Below are positions 19,475 to 27,936 of a stretch of 55,536 nt of DNA, piece after piece. Source of the stretch: an uncultured Dorea sp. (lineage in GTDB: Bacteria > Bacillota > Clostridia > Lachnospirales > Lachnospiraceae); contig CAJTQA010000020.1 in assembly GCA_910578455.1 (NCBI GenBank), positions 1 through 55,536 on the forward strand, read 5' to 3'. Made by a program: the position numbers and the translations under genes. Below the pieces are notes generated by a model. It ran no database searches, had not been told where the DNA came from, and saw only the letters and a program-made list of their open reading frames with translations. Positions within the stretch are counted from its first letter, which is position 1. The number at the start of each line of letters is the position of its first letter.

Positions 19475-20290
19475 TTAACCATCTATCTTTTTAAACAAAA
19501 AAATGCCATAGGATTCGGTACGAAATGCATAGTCCACGCATTGAATCACATTGCGGTATTTTGTAATAAAATCAAAGGCATTATAGTTCCCCGTAGAATA
19601 ATGAAAGGAAATTGCTAACTGCCCTCCCGATTTGATTGCGCGAACGGCCTGATCTATCAGCCAGACTTCATAATCCACATATCCAACGACTCCTATTAAA
19701 ATTACAATATCAGCCTTAATGTCTGGAAATTGTTTCTGATTAAAATCAAAAACTAACGTATTTCCTGTAAGCTGTTTATAATCAACCGGATAATATGCAA
19801 TTTCTTTAGGCAGCAACTGGCGCATCGGCTCCGAACCGCTTCCCAAATCTAATACCGATTCCGCCCCTGTCCAATCAATCATTTTTGCTACAAGCTGGGC
19901 TCTCTCATGGGGAACCTCATTCTGATACTCCTTGCGCCACGCATCTTCATCTTTCTTCCAATATTCGGATTTCTGACATTTCCACCAAACAGAGTGATTC
20001 GGATAATGATTATACATTCTCCCAATCCATTCAAAATGTTTTCCTCTTTCAAATCCCATCTGTTTTAAATCATATTCAATAGAATATAATTGTCTGAATG
20101 CAGTAATAACGATAAAAATATCATCTTTTTTTTCTTCCAGCAAAACATCTGGCTGTTTAATTTCTTTGCCCAGATATTTTTGACCGACTAATTCCTCCGA
20201 TTTATCAACAATATAGTCAACATACTGAATCCTATTCTCATCAACGCGTTCCTGCATATATTTTGATGCGCCATATAAAATATATCTCAT
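19475..20290 (-). CDS. Rossmann-domain / SAM methyltransferase protein
   Basis: 271 residues. An N-terminal Rossmann-like domain (about 2-92, starting YILYGASKYM) is of the same type as in the three deacetylase fusions. The C-terminal half is a class I methyltransferase with VLDLGSGSEP as motif I and ADIVILIGVVGYVD as the acidic motif. ATG 20290 follows a GGAGGAG site by about 9 bases; a TTG two codons earlier is less likely. Sits between fusion copy C upstream and split copy B downstream, which suggests that B plus this gene is the split equivalent of the fused A and C proteins. Confidence 0.68.
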   Translation of the reverse strand: MRYILYGASKYMQERVDENRIQYVDYIVDKSEELVGQKYLGKEIKQPDVLLEEKKDDIFIVITAFRQLYSIEYDLKQMGFERGKHFEWIGRMYNHYPNHSVWWKCQKSEYWKKDEDAWRKEYQNEVPHERAQLVAKMIDWTGAESVLDLGSGSEPMRQLLPKEIAYYPVDYKQLTGNTLVFDFNQKQFPDIKADIVILIGVVGYVDYEVWLIDQAVRAIKSGGQLAISFHYSTGNYNAFDFITKYRNVIQCVDYAFRTESYGIFLFKKIDG

Positions 20291-20311
20291 AACCAACGTC
20301 TCCTCCCGCCT

Positions 20312-22243
20312 CTACTTCAAGCACCAATACCATTTACACGACTCTTCCGTAACCTCATCATATTTTTCATAGCATTGTACCTTTGAAAAATATCCTAAAA
20401 GTTGTTTGCTAAAATCAACCTCTCCGTAATGCCGGAATGTACCGATCCTGTATTTCTCATAATTATCTTTGCCATACCATCCCGTTGGATCTTTATGTGC
20501 CAGTGTTTTTAAAGTACCGCTCTCAAGTACCCATATAAGGGCGATACCGCCTGGTCCTAAAACTCGTTTTATTTCACTTAATGCCTTATTGTCATCATAT
20601 ACATGATTTAAAACACAGCTAGCGAACGCCATATCAAAAGATTCCGGCGCAATATCCGGCATACAACAGATATCCGCAACAATATCCGTTTTACATTCCG
20701 GACGAATGTCAACGGTAATTGTGTCAGCATTCATATTTTTAAAAAGTAATCGTTCGGACCTTGTTGGAGACACATGTAAAATCTTCATTTTAGAAATACC
20801 TGCCGGCATATTCTCATTTAATAATTTAGAAACTGTACGCGTGCGTTCCAAAGAACCGCAGGAGGAACACCTCCGGGGTCTGTCCGAATTGTATGTTTCA
20901 AATGCATTACCACCGCAAATCGGACACTTGTATTCCACCATCGTTTGTCTTCCACTTGAACGGGACGCTGGAACTTTTTTCTGAATATCAAAATAATCCT
21001 CAAACTCCCGAAATCCCGCATTTTTTAACGTATCTCTAATCTCAGGAAATGTAGGCTGAGCCAGCACTAACACAAAATCCTTATCCGGCGAAATACTAAT
21101 ATCCGAGAATTTATAAACAGGCTTACCTCTCCATTTTGCCTGGGAATCTGCATCGTTTGAAATATAATACGCGGTATTTAAAACCCGATGCAGATCAACC
21201 GTCTGAAAAACGACTGATTCTATCCATCCTTTCCCCCATATTACTACATTTCTTCCCTTCGCTTTTTCACGAATAAAATCTTTTATCTTGATTATATTTC
21301 TTTTAGAATAGAACGATTCTTTAGAAAAAATCGATTCAAACTCAACATTTTTTAGTTTCTCTGTTTGTATTTGACTTACTGCATCCGAAACACTTATAAA
21401 CTGTATCTTTTCTTTCATTGCCTCAAGAAAATAATCAAAAAACATTACCATCAAATCGTTTTTCTCATCAAAGCAACGCGATTTTTGAGATTGCCTTAAA
21501 AAAGACCAGCTATGCATCAGTATTGTAGAAATTGCATCATCGCCATAATAATTATAAAATTCATCAAATAACTTTTGATATTTACCAATAACCATCTCAA
21601 AATCATTCTTTTTTGAGGGTGCAAGCGCGGGAGAATTGAAATTAAAACTTTCTTTATTAGGCAAAATACTAATGGGAAACTCTACTATCCCATTTTCAAA
21701 TAAGAATTGCCTGTTTATAGGTAATTTTTCCGGCCTTACGTAGTTATAGCTTAAATCAGCCTGATATCCGTTTTCTTTCAGCGCTTTCAATACGCCTATG
21801 CCAAAGCGAAACTCCCCGCCGCGGTATGCGACCGGTACCTTTCCAGTACATTTCATATATTGCTCTGTCACATAATCAATTATAACCCTTGCGTCATCCT
21901 CATTTTGACACCATGAATAATAGTTTTCGTTTATAGAGACCCAAGGTTGTTTGCCTACAATTTTATCCAATAAGTCATAGTGACAATGTACTTGCATGTC
22001 GTGTCCGCGAGAAACAATATATCTGCCTACATCAATGATTTCATCCCCATACAATTCACATTCCCCAAAATCAACGAAAAATGTTATTTTTATATTGTGC
22101 TTATCCGCAATATCCATCATTTTTCCGATACCATATTCTTTTCCGCCAAGTCTCCCATAGATCAGCGTATTCATATGGTCTGACACCGCCCTCTTTGGCA
22201 ATGCTTCTACGTCGACAGTCAGCATGCATTTCTGCTTTCCCAT
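20312..22243 (-). CDS. Polysaccharide deacetylase-like / Rossmann / zinc-ribbon methyltransferase fusion (copy C)
   Basis: A 643-residue paralogue of 14522-16507 with the same domain order. NodB-like part: TVDVEA (D11, E13), GHDMQVHCH (H81, H86, H88), YRGGEFR and LMHSW. Rossmann part: starts NVVIWGKGWIES around residue 340. Zinc ribbon: two CxxC pairs in CPICGG and CSSCGS around 430-455. Methyltransferase: includes VDIRPE, DIVADIC and FDMAFASCVLNHVYDD. All presumed metal ligands are kept in all three paralogues, arguing that the deacetylase-like domain is active. 58 bases follow wecC. AT-rich compared with wecB and wecC. Confidence 0.72.
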   Translation of the reverse strand: MGKQKCMLTVDVEALPKRAVSDHMNTLIYGRLGGKEYGIGKMMDIADKHNIKITFFVDFGECELYGDEIIDVGRYIVSRGHDMQVHCHYDLLDKIVGKQPWVSINENYYSWCQNEDDARVIIDYVTEQYMKCTGKVPVAYRGGEFRFGIGVLKALKENGYQADLSYNYVRPEKLPINRQFLFENGIVEFPISILPNKESFNFNSPALAPSKKNDFEMVIGKYQKLFDEFYNYYGDDAISTILMHSWSFLRQSQKSRCFDEKNDLMVMFFDYFLEAMKEKIQFISVSDAVSQIQTEKLKNVEFESIFSKESFYSKRNIIKIKDFIREKAKGRNVVIWGKGWIESVVFQTVDLHRVLNTAYYISNDADSQAKWRGKPVYKFSDISISPDKDFVLVLAQPTFPEIRDTLKNAGFREFEDYFDIQKKVPASRSSGRQTMVEYKCPICGGNAFETYNSDRPRRCSSCGSLERTRTVSKLLNENMPAGISKMKILHVSPTRSERLLFKNMNADTITVDIRPECKTDIVADICCMPDIAPESFDMAFASCVLNHVYDDNKALSEIKRVLGPGGIALIWVLESGTLKTLAHKDPTGWYGKDNYEKYRIGTFRHYGEVDFSKQLLGYFSKVQCYEKYDEVTEESCKWYWCLK

Positions 22244-22301
22244 TATCTATTCTCCTAAAAAAATTTTTGAAACCGCCTAAATTCTAATAATGCATTTTTC
22301 T

Positions 22302-23516
22302 TTACAAATAATAGACTTTCGCGTCAACACACTTCCGAGTATCCAGCACAACCTTATTCCTTACATATGCAAAATGATCAACAATCTCCTTATGCCCAAC
22401 CATAATAACAATCAAATCGACACTTTCTGCAAACTTCTCAAATTCAAATACCTGTTTGTCAACAATCTGCGTTTTTATGTATGGGTCATAGCACAAAAGC
22501 GGAGGTGCAAGATGCCTTTTCATGCATTCTAAAAGCTGCAGAGACGGGCTTTCCCGCACATCATCTACGTCCTCTTTATAAGTCAGTCCATAAAGCCCTA
22601 CCCTTGAGATATCCGTCATATGATTCTCCTGCATAATCTCATAGATCCGCCCCAGTACAAATTCTGGCATAGAATCATTGATCTTACGCGCCGCCAAGAT
22701 AATATTGGCAAGCCCCGGATAATCTCCCACAAGGAACCAAGGGTCAACGGAGATGCAGTGCCCGCCCACGCCCGGCCCGGGACTTAGAATGTTCACACGC
22801 GGATGATTGTTTGCAATACGGATGATTTCATATACATCCATCCCGTCAGAACGGCATATCTTCGCCAGCTCATTTGCAAAAGCTATATTGATATCCCGAA
22901 AAGTATTCTCTACGACCTTTGACATTTCTGCCGAACGGATATCCGTCAAAATAATCTCTCCCTTGCAAAAGGAGCCGTATATTTCTTTTAATGCATGTCC
23001 TGTTTCAGCGTCATCCGTTCCAATCGTCCGGGAATTGTGCTCCAGTTCACAGATCATGGAGCCCGGAATAATCCGCTCCGGCGCATGTGCAATCTTTACC
23101 TCTTTTTCACTTTTATCCGCAAGCGGCCGGATAACCTTGTCAATACTTCCAGGAGACACTGTGCTCTCAATTACAATAATGCTGTCTTTCGGACATACCT
23201 CCAAAACATCCTCAAAAGCAGCCGACACATAACTCATATCTACTTTTTTGCTGCCCTTATCATATGGCGTAGGCACGGATATGATATAGACATCTGCCAC
23301 CGGCATCTCTGATGTAAATAGAATTCCATTATCTGCCGCACGCCCAAAAAGCTCCGTCATCCCTTCTTCCTGGAAAGTCAATTGACGGTTGTTGAGTGAT
23401 TTTAAAATCTCCCCGTTCTTATCTGTACCTGCAACTTCATTCCCGCTTGCCGCAAGCATCAACGCCGTCGGCAGCCCGATATATCCAAGACCCACTACAC
23501 CGATCACTTCATACAC
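22302..23516 (-). CDS. wecC: UDP-N-acetyl-D-mannosamine dehydrogenase
   Basis: NAD-dependent four-electron oxidation of UDP-ManNAc to UDP-ManNAcA. The 404 residues show the N-terminal GLGYIGLPTA nucleotide-binding motif, the central EHNSRTIG and FRDINIAFANELAK regions, and the catalytic cysteine in GVGGHCISVDPWF near residue 257. It overlaps the preceding cytidylyltransferase/oxidoreductase gene by 13 bases. Together with wecB at the far end of the operon it shows that the locus makes an acidic amino-sugar donor. A UDP-glucose or UDP-GlcNAc dehydrogenase role is less likely given the epimerase partner. Confidence 0.88.
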   Translation of the reverse strand: MYEVIGVVGLGYIGLPTALMLAASGNEVAGTDKNGEILKSLNNRQLTFQEEGMTELFGRAADNGILFTSEMPVADVYIISVPTPYDKGSKKVDMSYVSAAFEDVLEVCPKDSIIVIESTVSPGSIDKVIRPLADKSEKEVKIAHAPERIIPGSMICELEHNSRTIGTDDAETGHALKEIYGSFCKGEIILTDIRSAEMSKVVENTFRDINIAFANELAKICRSDGMDVYEIIRIANNHPRVNILSPGPGVGGHCISVDPWFLVGDYPGLANIILAARKINDSMPEFVLGRIYEIMQENHMTDISRVGLYGLTYKEDVDDVRESPSLQLLECMKRHLAPPLLCYDPYIKTQIVDKQVFEFEKFAESVDLIVIMVGHKEIVDHFAYVRNKVVLDTRKCVDAKVYYL

Positions 23517-24841
23517 CTCTCTCTGTCTTTTCTGAATTCCTCCATTACAGCCGCAATTGCAATAGATTCTTCAGCGGGAAAATAATTGCTGTTATGGCCA
23601 AGTATCGCACGAAGAAATTCACTGATTTCATAGCGCAGCCCTTCTCCCAGATATCTGCTGAAAAAGACTTCATCGTTGGCCGGATTCTCGTAGTGAACCC
23701 CAAATTCCGTCGTTTTCCACCAAGGCGCCTTGACTTCAATAAATCCCCTTGTGCCGGATATCAGCATACTGCCAAGCGACTTAACTCCGATTCCCACCTT
23801 CACTGTCGCCGCCGCATTCGGATACTTTAAATATGCTTTCGAATAAATATCCGTCTGCTGCTCGTTCCAAAAGCTCTCAAAACGGACAGATTTATAATTT
23901 ACACCAAGAATCTTCGATATCCCCAGCAATGGATAACTTGCCAGCTCAGAAAAAGCACCCGCACATTCTCCCGTCCACTCTCTTGAACCTATTGGCACAA
24001 GTTTCGTAAAGCATGCCTCCACATCATATACCGTACCGATGATACCGCTTTGGACTACGCCGACCAGCTGATGGAATCCCGGACAATATGCCGTTTTAAT
24101 CGCCTCCATCAAAACCAGTTTCTTTTCTTTTGCCAATGCATATGCACGTTTTGCATCTTCCCCTGAGAATGCAAGCGGCTTTTCGCACAAGACATGTTTG
24201 TTGCCCTCCAAAGCCCGCATAACATAATCTATATGGGTTCCATGGGGCGATGCGATATACACTGCATCGATTTTGGAAAGGAATGCCTCCCAATCATCTT
24301 CATAAAACTTAAGACCAAATTTTTCCGCAAAGCTTTTAGCGCCCTCCAGGCGGGGATTGAACACGCTGACCGGAACAATTCCGCTTACATATTTGATTTC
24401 AGGCATAAACCGTCCGGCTATTTTGCCGGAGCCCACAATTCCCAAACGCACCAGATTAAAATTATTTGTCCGGAGCATAGTACTGGAAATATCCTTTGTC
24501 CGCTCCAGATAAATAACCTCGCAATATTTTCTAAAATGGTCAAATTCGCCTATCCAGTCAGAACCGACCGTTAAAATATCCACCTGATACTTTAATATGT
24601 CTTCCGCTTTCTGCCCGATATGGTCCTCCACGATGATCTCGTCCGCCAGGCCTGTCTTACGCACAGATTCCATCCGCTCCGAAAGAGAGTCGCAGACATT
24701 CAGTTTCCCTCTGGATTTGTCATACTGCTCCGTCGTAACCCCGACAATAAGATAATCCCCCAATTGCTTTGCACGTTTTAGCAGGTTATAATGCCCCCGG
24801 TGGAAAAGGTCGAACGAGCCATATGTAATTACTTTTTTCAT
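23504..24841 (-). CDS. Cytidylyltransferase / Gfo-Idh-MocA oxidoreductase fusion
   Basis: A 445-residue two-enzyme fusion. Residues 1-125 are a TagD-type nucleotidyltransferase with the HxGH motif (H14, H17) and RTKDISSTM at 114-122, expected to make a CDP-activated polyol or alditol from CTP. Residues about 131-445 are a Gfo/Idh/MocA dehydrogenase with GSGKIAGRF at 138-146 and the catalytic-loop EKP at 220-222. The pairing suggests that one protein makes a reduced (or oxidised) sugar-phosphate and activates it, by analogy with TarJ/TarI and Bcs1 logic, but with unrelated reductase and transferase families. It starts on an ATGA overlap after licD. Confidence 0.8.
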   Translation of the reverse strand: MKKVITYGSFDLFHRGHYNLLKRAKQLGDYLIVGVTTEQYDKSRGKLNVCDSLSERMESVRKTGLADEIIVEDHIGQKAEDILKYQVDILTVGSDWIGEFDHFRKYCEVIYLERTKDISSTMLRTNNFNLVRLGIVGSGKIAGRFMPEIKYVSGIVPVSVFNPRLEGAKSFAEKFGLKFYEDDWEAFLSKIDAVYIASPHGTHIDYVMRALEGNKHVLCEKPLAFSGEDAKRAYALAKEKKLVLMEAIKTAYCPGFHQLVGVVQSGIIGTVYDVEACFTKLVPIGSREWTGECAGAFSELASYPLLGISKILGVNYKSVRFESFWNEQQTDIYSKAYLKYPNAAATVKVGIGVKSLGSMLISGTRGFIEVKAPWWKTTEFGVHYENPANDEVFFSRYLGEGLRYEISEFLRAILGHNSNYFPAEESIAIAAVMEEFRKDRERCMK

Positions 24842-25683
24842 CCCCTTACCTCCGTCTCTTCCGGAATTTTAAATTCACTGATGCGGTGATGGATCTTCTG
24901 CTCTTCCTTTGGCGGCAGCTCCAGATAATTCCCGAATTTGAAAGTCAGGTATTCTTCATGATCCCGCACACTGGTAAATACCTCTCCTTCAAACGTAATA
25001 TCAGACATATCTTCATACCACCTGCGGCGGTATCCATATTCCCTGTTTGGCGTGGGAAACGTAAGGATACGCACCCAGCCTGTCCGTTTCTTATTTCTCC
25101 GCCTGATATATTTTTCAAAATGCTTATGTACCGCCGAAATAGGAACTTTCGACATTGCTGCGTACATGATCCGTTTTGCCGGATTCTTTTGCCGGTATTT
25201 TCCCGACTCAGAATACATGAATTTACGAATCAAAAAGCAATGCAGGCTGCATAAAGCCCGTCCCAGGCGGCTGTCCGGAACATTATCTAAAGGGAATATG
25301 TCAATCCAGATTCCCTGCTCATACGGCAGCCCTTCCGTGCCGCATATTACATAACTGCTGTGTTTACGCCGGAGCTTTCCATAACCCCAGCGATACCCTT
25401 TTGTACAAGTATGGTCCTGAAAATAAAAGCGGCTCGTATCCAGATACTTGTCACATGCCCTGCGAAATGCCTCATACTCTTCCCTGAGCATTCCGATATC
25501 CGCGTCATCATCCCATGGAATAAAACCGCCGTGACGGACTGCTCCTAACAAAGTTCCTGCAATGACGGTGTAACGGATTCCGGCCAATTCACATACACGG
25601 CGCACTTCACAGAGGAGTTCAAGAAGGACTGTCTGTATGGCACGCGTCTGATCCGGCGTTAATTCTTCTGTTATTTTATTCAT
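24838..25683 (-). CDS. LicD-family phosphotransferase
   Basis: 281 residues of the LicD nucleotidyltransferase fold, which transfers phosphocholine or phospho-polyol groups from CDP donors onto glycans. The diagnostic segment GTLLGAVRHGGFIPWDDD followed by DIGM is complete, including the paired acidic residues that bind metal. ATG 25683 overlaps the stop of the radical SAM gene (TATGAATAA) and has no strong SD, so it is probably translated by coupling; longer in-frame starts would run deep into the upstream gene. The next gene supplies a cytidylyltransferase, so the two likely form a CDP-donor synthesis and transfer pair. Which group is transferred is unknown. Confidence 0.82.
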   Translation of the reverse strand: MNKITEELTPDQTRAIQTVLLELLCEVRRVCELAGIRYTVIAGTLLGAVRHGGFIPWDDDADIGMLREEYEAFRRACDKYLDTSRFYFQDHTCTKGYRWGYGKLRRKHSSYVICGTEGLPYEQGIWIDIFPLDNVPDSRLGRALCSLHCFLIRKFMYSESGKYRQKNPAKRIMYAAMSKVPISAVHKHFEKYIRRRNKKRTGWVRILTFPTPNREYGYRRRWYEDMSDITFEGEVFTSVRDHEEYLTFKFGNYLELPPKEEQKIHHRISEFKIPEETEVRG

Positions 25684-26938
25684 AACGTTTATATTGCAGG
25701 ATTTCTTCTGTCTGCTCTGCCACAGGCACCATCTTACCGCCGCATTTATCCATCTCACTTTCGTCACGCAAATATATCTGATGATTACCGCTGCAATATG
25801 CCATTCCTGGAGAATAGCTTTGCAGGAAATCTCTCAATTCGTCTTTCGTGTATGACTTTCTGCAGTCAAACGAATTTCTATTATCATACGGCACTCTATG
25901 TAATGCCTCAAAATGAGCCAATACTGTACATTGATACAGTTTCCCATTTAGGAAATGCAGATCTCTGCATACACATTTCTCACATTTTTTCCGAATACTT
26001 TCCATATCAACTGACTTGGGTTCGATCGTCTGTCCTGTTATCTGCCAATAAACCATATATTTTGAATAATATGGAATTCCCGTTTCATTCAGCTGTGAAA
26101 ATAATTCATACTGTTTTTTTGAATGTATTCCATACGGAGAAACACCTATTCGCCAAAATAATGTATTTTCTTTTATCGCTCCAACCACTTCATCCGATAA
26201 TAATAAAGTTCCATTTGTCGTAATATTGGCACACACAACTCTTTCCTGCGCCTTTTTACTATTGAGAAATGAAATCAGCTTGTGGAGTTTTGGATGTAGC
26301 AGCGGTTCTCCCCCAAATATTGAAAGATAGGGGATAAAATCCACTACATCCAACAAATGGTCTAAGCTTTCAATAATTTCATCCATGTCATAATTTCTTT
26401 TCTCTTCAGCACGGTAATATGGCATTTGAGTATAACAATATTTACAATTTAAAGTACATTTATTATTAACATCAACCATTAAATTCCTTAGCGGAATCCC
26501 CTCCGGCCCTCTCTGTTTCTGCAAAATGGAATATCTGTAAGTAAGATAAGCATCCGATACGTTATTCAGATTTTTTTTGAACCAATCCCAATCATACTCA
26601 TTACTAACATCACTCTCAGAACACTCAAATAAAATGTCGTCCAATAATATAATCCTGTCTTCGGAATATCCGCACGACTCGATTAGCATTTTTTTCAACT
26701 CACTGTAACGAGAAGAAATTGTCAAGATCACATATGTATCGTGAAAATTGGACCACGGAAAAATTGGTGTATTCCTGTATTTTATATGTTGCAGACGATA
26801 ATCTCTGTCAAAAAACATCGCAACATCAACACCTTCTTTTTTCAGCATATGATATGTTTTAATGCTCGTAAATGTTATCTGTCCGATCGCTACCCTTTTC
26901 CCTATCAGTTCGTAGCTTTTTATTTTTGTATGATTCAT
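25676..26938 (-). CDS. Radical SAM protein with N-terminal Rossmann-like domain
   Basis: About 420 residues from ATG 26938 (AAAGG ten bases upstream; a TTG six codons earlier is possible). Residues about 10-105 resemble the small Rossmann domain that recurs in this operon. The radical SAM core follows with the CxxxCxxC cluster motif (C161, C165, C168, in KCTLNCKYCYTQ) and the GGEPLLHP segment. A later cysteine group starting CEKCVC may hold a SPASM-like auxiliary cluster. Such proteins modify sugars or peptides by radical chemistry; in this context a sugar epimerisation, dehydration or methylation step is plausible, but no reaction can be assigned. Confidence 0.72.
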   Translation of the reverse strand: MNHTKIKSYELIGKRVAIGQITFTSIKTYHMLKKEGVDVAMFFDRDYRLQHIKYRNTPIFPWSNFHDTYVILTISSRYSELKKMLIESCGYSEDRIILLDDILFECSESDVSNEYDWDWFKKNLNNVSDAYLTYRYSILQKQRGPEGIPLRNLMVDVNNKCTLNCKYCYTQMPYYRAEEKRNYDMDEIIESLDHLLDVVDFIPYLSIFGGEPLLHPKLHKLISFLNSKKAQERVVCANITTNGTLLLSDEVVGAIKENTLFWRIGVSPYGIHSKKQYELFSQLNETGIPYYSKYMVYWQITGQTIEPKSVDMESIRKKCEKCVCRDLHFLNGKLYQCTVLAHFEALHRVPYDNRNSFDCRKSYTKDELRDFLQSYSPGMAYCSGNHQIYLRDESEMDKCGGKMVPVAEQTEEILQYKRYE

Positions 26939-26952
26939 AAACACCTTGCCTT

Positions 26953-27936
26953 TCAATCATTAATAGCCCTGTCTAAATATTTTTCTGAATTTTCCACATA
27001 CTCATTAAGCGAGTGTAATTTTGCATAACAAATATTTTCTTCAAAAGATATTTCTCTTGAATGCTGAATCCTCCTGCTTTCCAGCCCAAGTCTCCGCAGC
27101 AATGACTCCACTCTTTCCGCTCCCGTTTTCATTATGGTATGGAACTGTTTTTGAAAAATTACAGAAAAAGCCACTGCATGAAAAGATGCCGCCAGCACAT
27201 AAGACGAATATTTAATTAAAGACAAAAACTCCGAAGGTCCTATATCTGTCCTTAACAATTCTCCATCACTGCTATAAAGGCACCCGTCCCCTTTTAATAC
27301 GACAGTACTAAGACCTGTTTTCTGCCGCACTGTTTCTGCTGTCTCAAACAGTTTTGTTCCTAACTGCCGATTATACAGCACCGCATACTCACCAGATATA
27401 AGCCGTTCAGACATTACCTTCAGATAATCATCTTCTGTAAGCAAAAAAGCCGGATCACAAGTATGTATAATTGGTTTATCGGTAAAGTTCTTCAAATACT
27501 CTGCCAGTACATCTTCACGCACCGAAATTGCATCAAAATTATCAAGATGCTTTCGGAACAGCTCATCACTTTCTTCAGAAAAATTTTTTAGCGTACCGCT
27601 TGCAGAATATGTGATTCTTCTTTTGGCCTTAAGACTGTCAACTCCCCAATAAGTACTGTCATACCCAAACCCTCTATAATATTCCCAAATCGTATCTGCA
27701 CCATATATTATTAGATCGTATTCCTCTTCGGCACTGCTGAAAGGCTGTAGATACTTGTCAATAAATTTGTCATATGCCGCATTTCTGAGAGGATACATAG
27801 AAGTATGATGCTCTGGAAAATAATCAATTGCCTGTGCATTAATTTCTCTTTTTCTCAAATAAGTAAGTAAAGAATATGTCACCATAAGCGCCCCGTAATT
27901 TTGAGAACGGTGAAAATTTATTGTACCGACTTTCAT
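26953..27936 (-). CDS. Polysaccharide pyruvyltransferase family protein
   Basis: 327 residues of the CsaB/WcaK/EpsI fold, which adds pyruvate ketals from phosphoenolpyruvate to glycans. Typical features are the N-terminal NFHRSQNYGALM segment, the GADTIWEY loop in the middle, the ISVREDVLAEYL region, and the late SFHAVAFSVIF segment, where His is a conserved family residue. ATGA overlap with the upstream propeller protein gene. Pyruvylation would add negative charge to the product and can create a ligand for SLH-domain proteins. Reduced or altered activity in divergent members is possible. Confidence 0.82.
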   Translation of the reverse strand: MKVGTINFHRSQNYGALMVTYSLLTYLRKREINAQAIDYFPEHHTSMYPLRNAAYDKFIDKYLQPFSSAEEEYDLIIYGADTIWEYYRGFGYDSTYWGVDSLKAKRRITYSASGTLKNFSEESDELFRKHLDNFDAISVREDVLAEYLKNFTDKPIIHTCDPAFLLTEDDYLKVMSERLISGEYAVLYNRQLGTKLFETAETVRQKTGLSTVVLKGDGCLYSSDGELLRTDIGPSEFLSLIKYSSYVLAASFHAVAFSVIFQKQFHTIMKTGAERVESLLRRLGLESRRIQHSREISFEENICYAKLHSLNEYVENSEKYLDRAIND

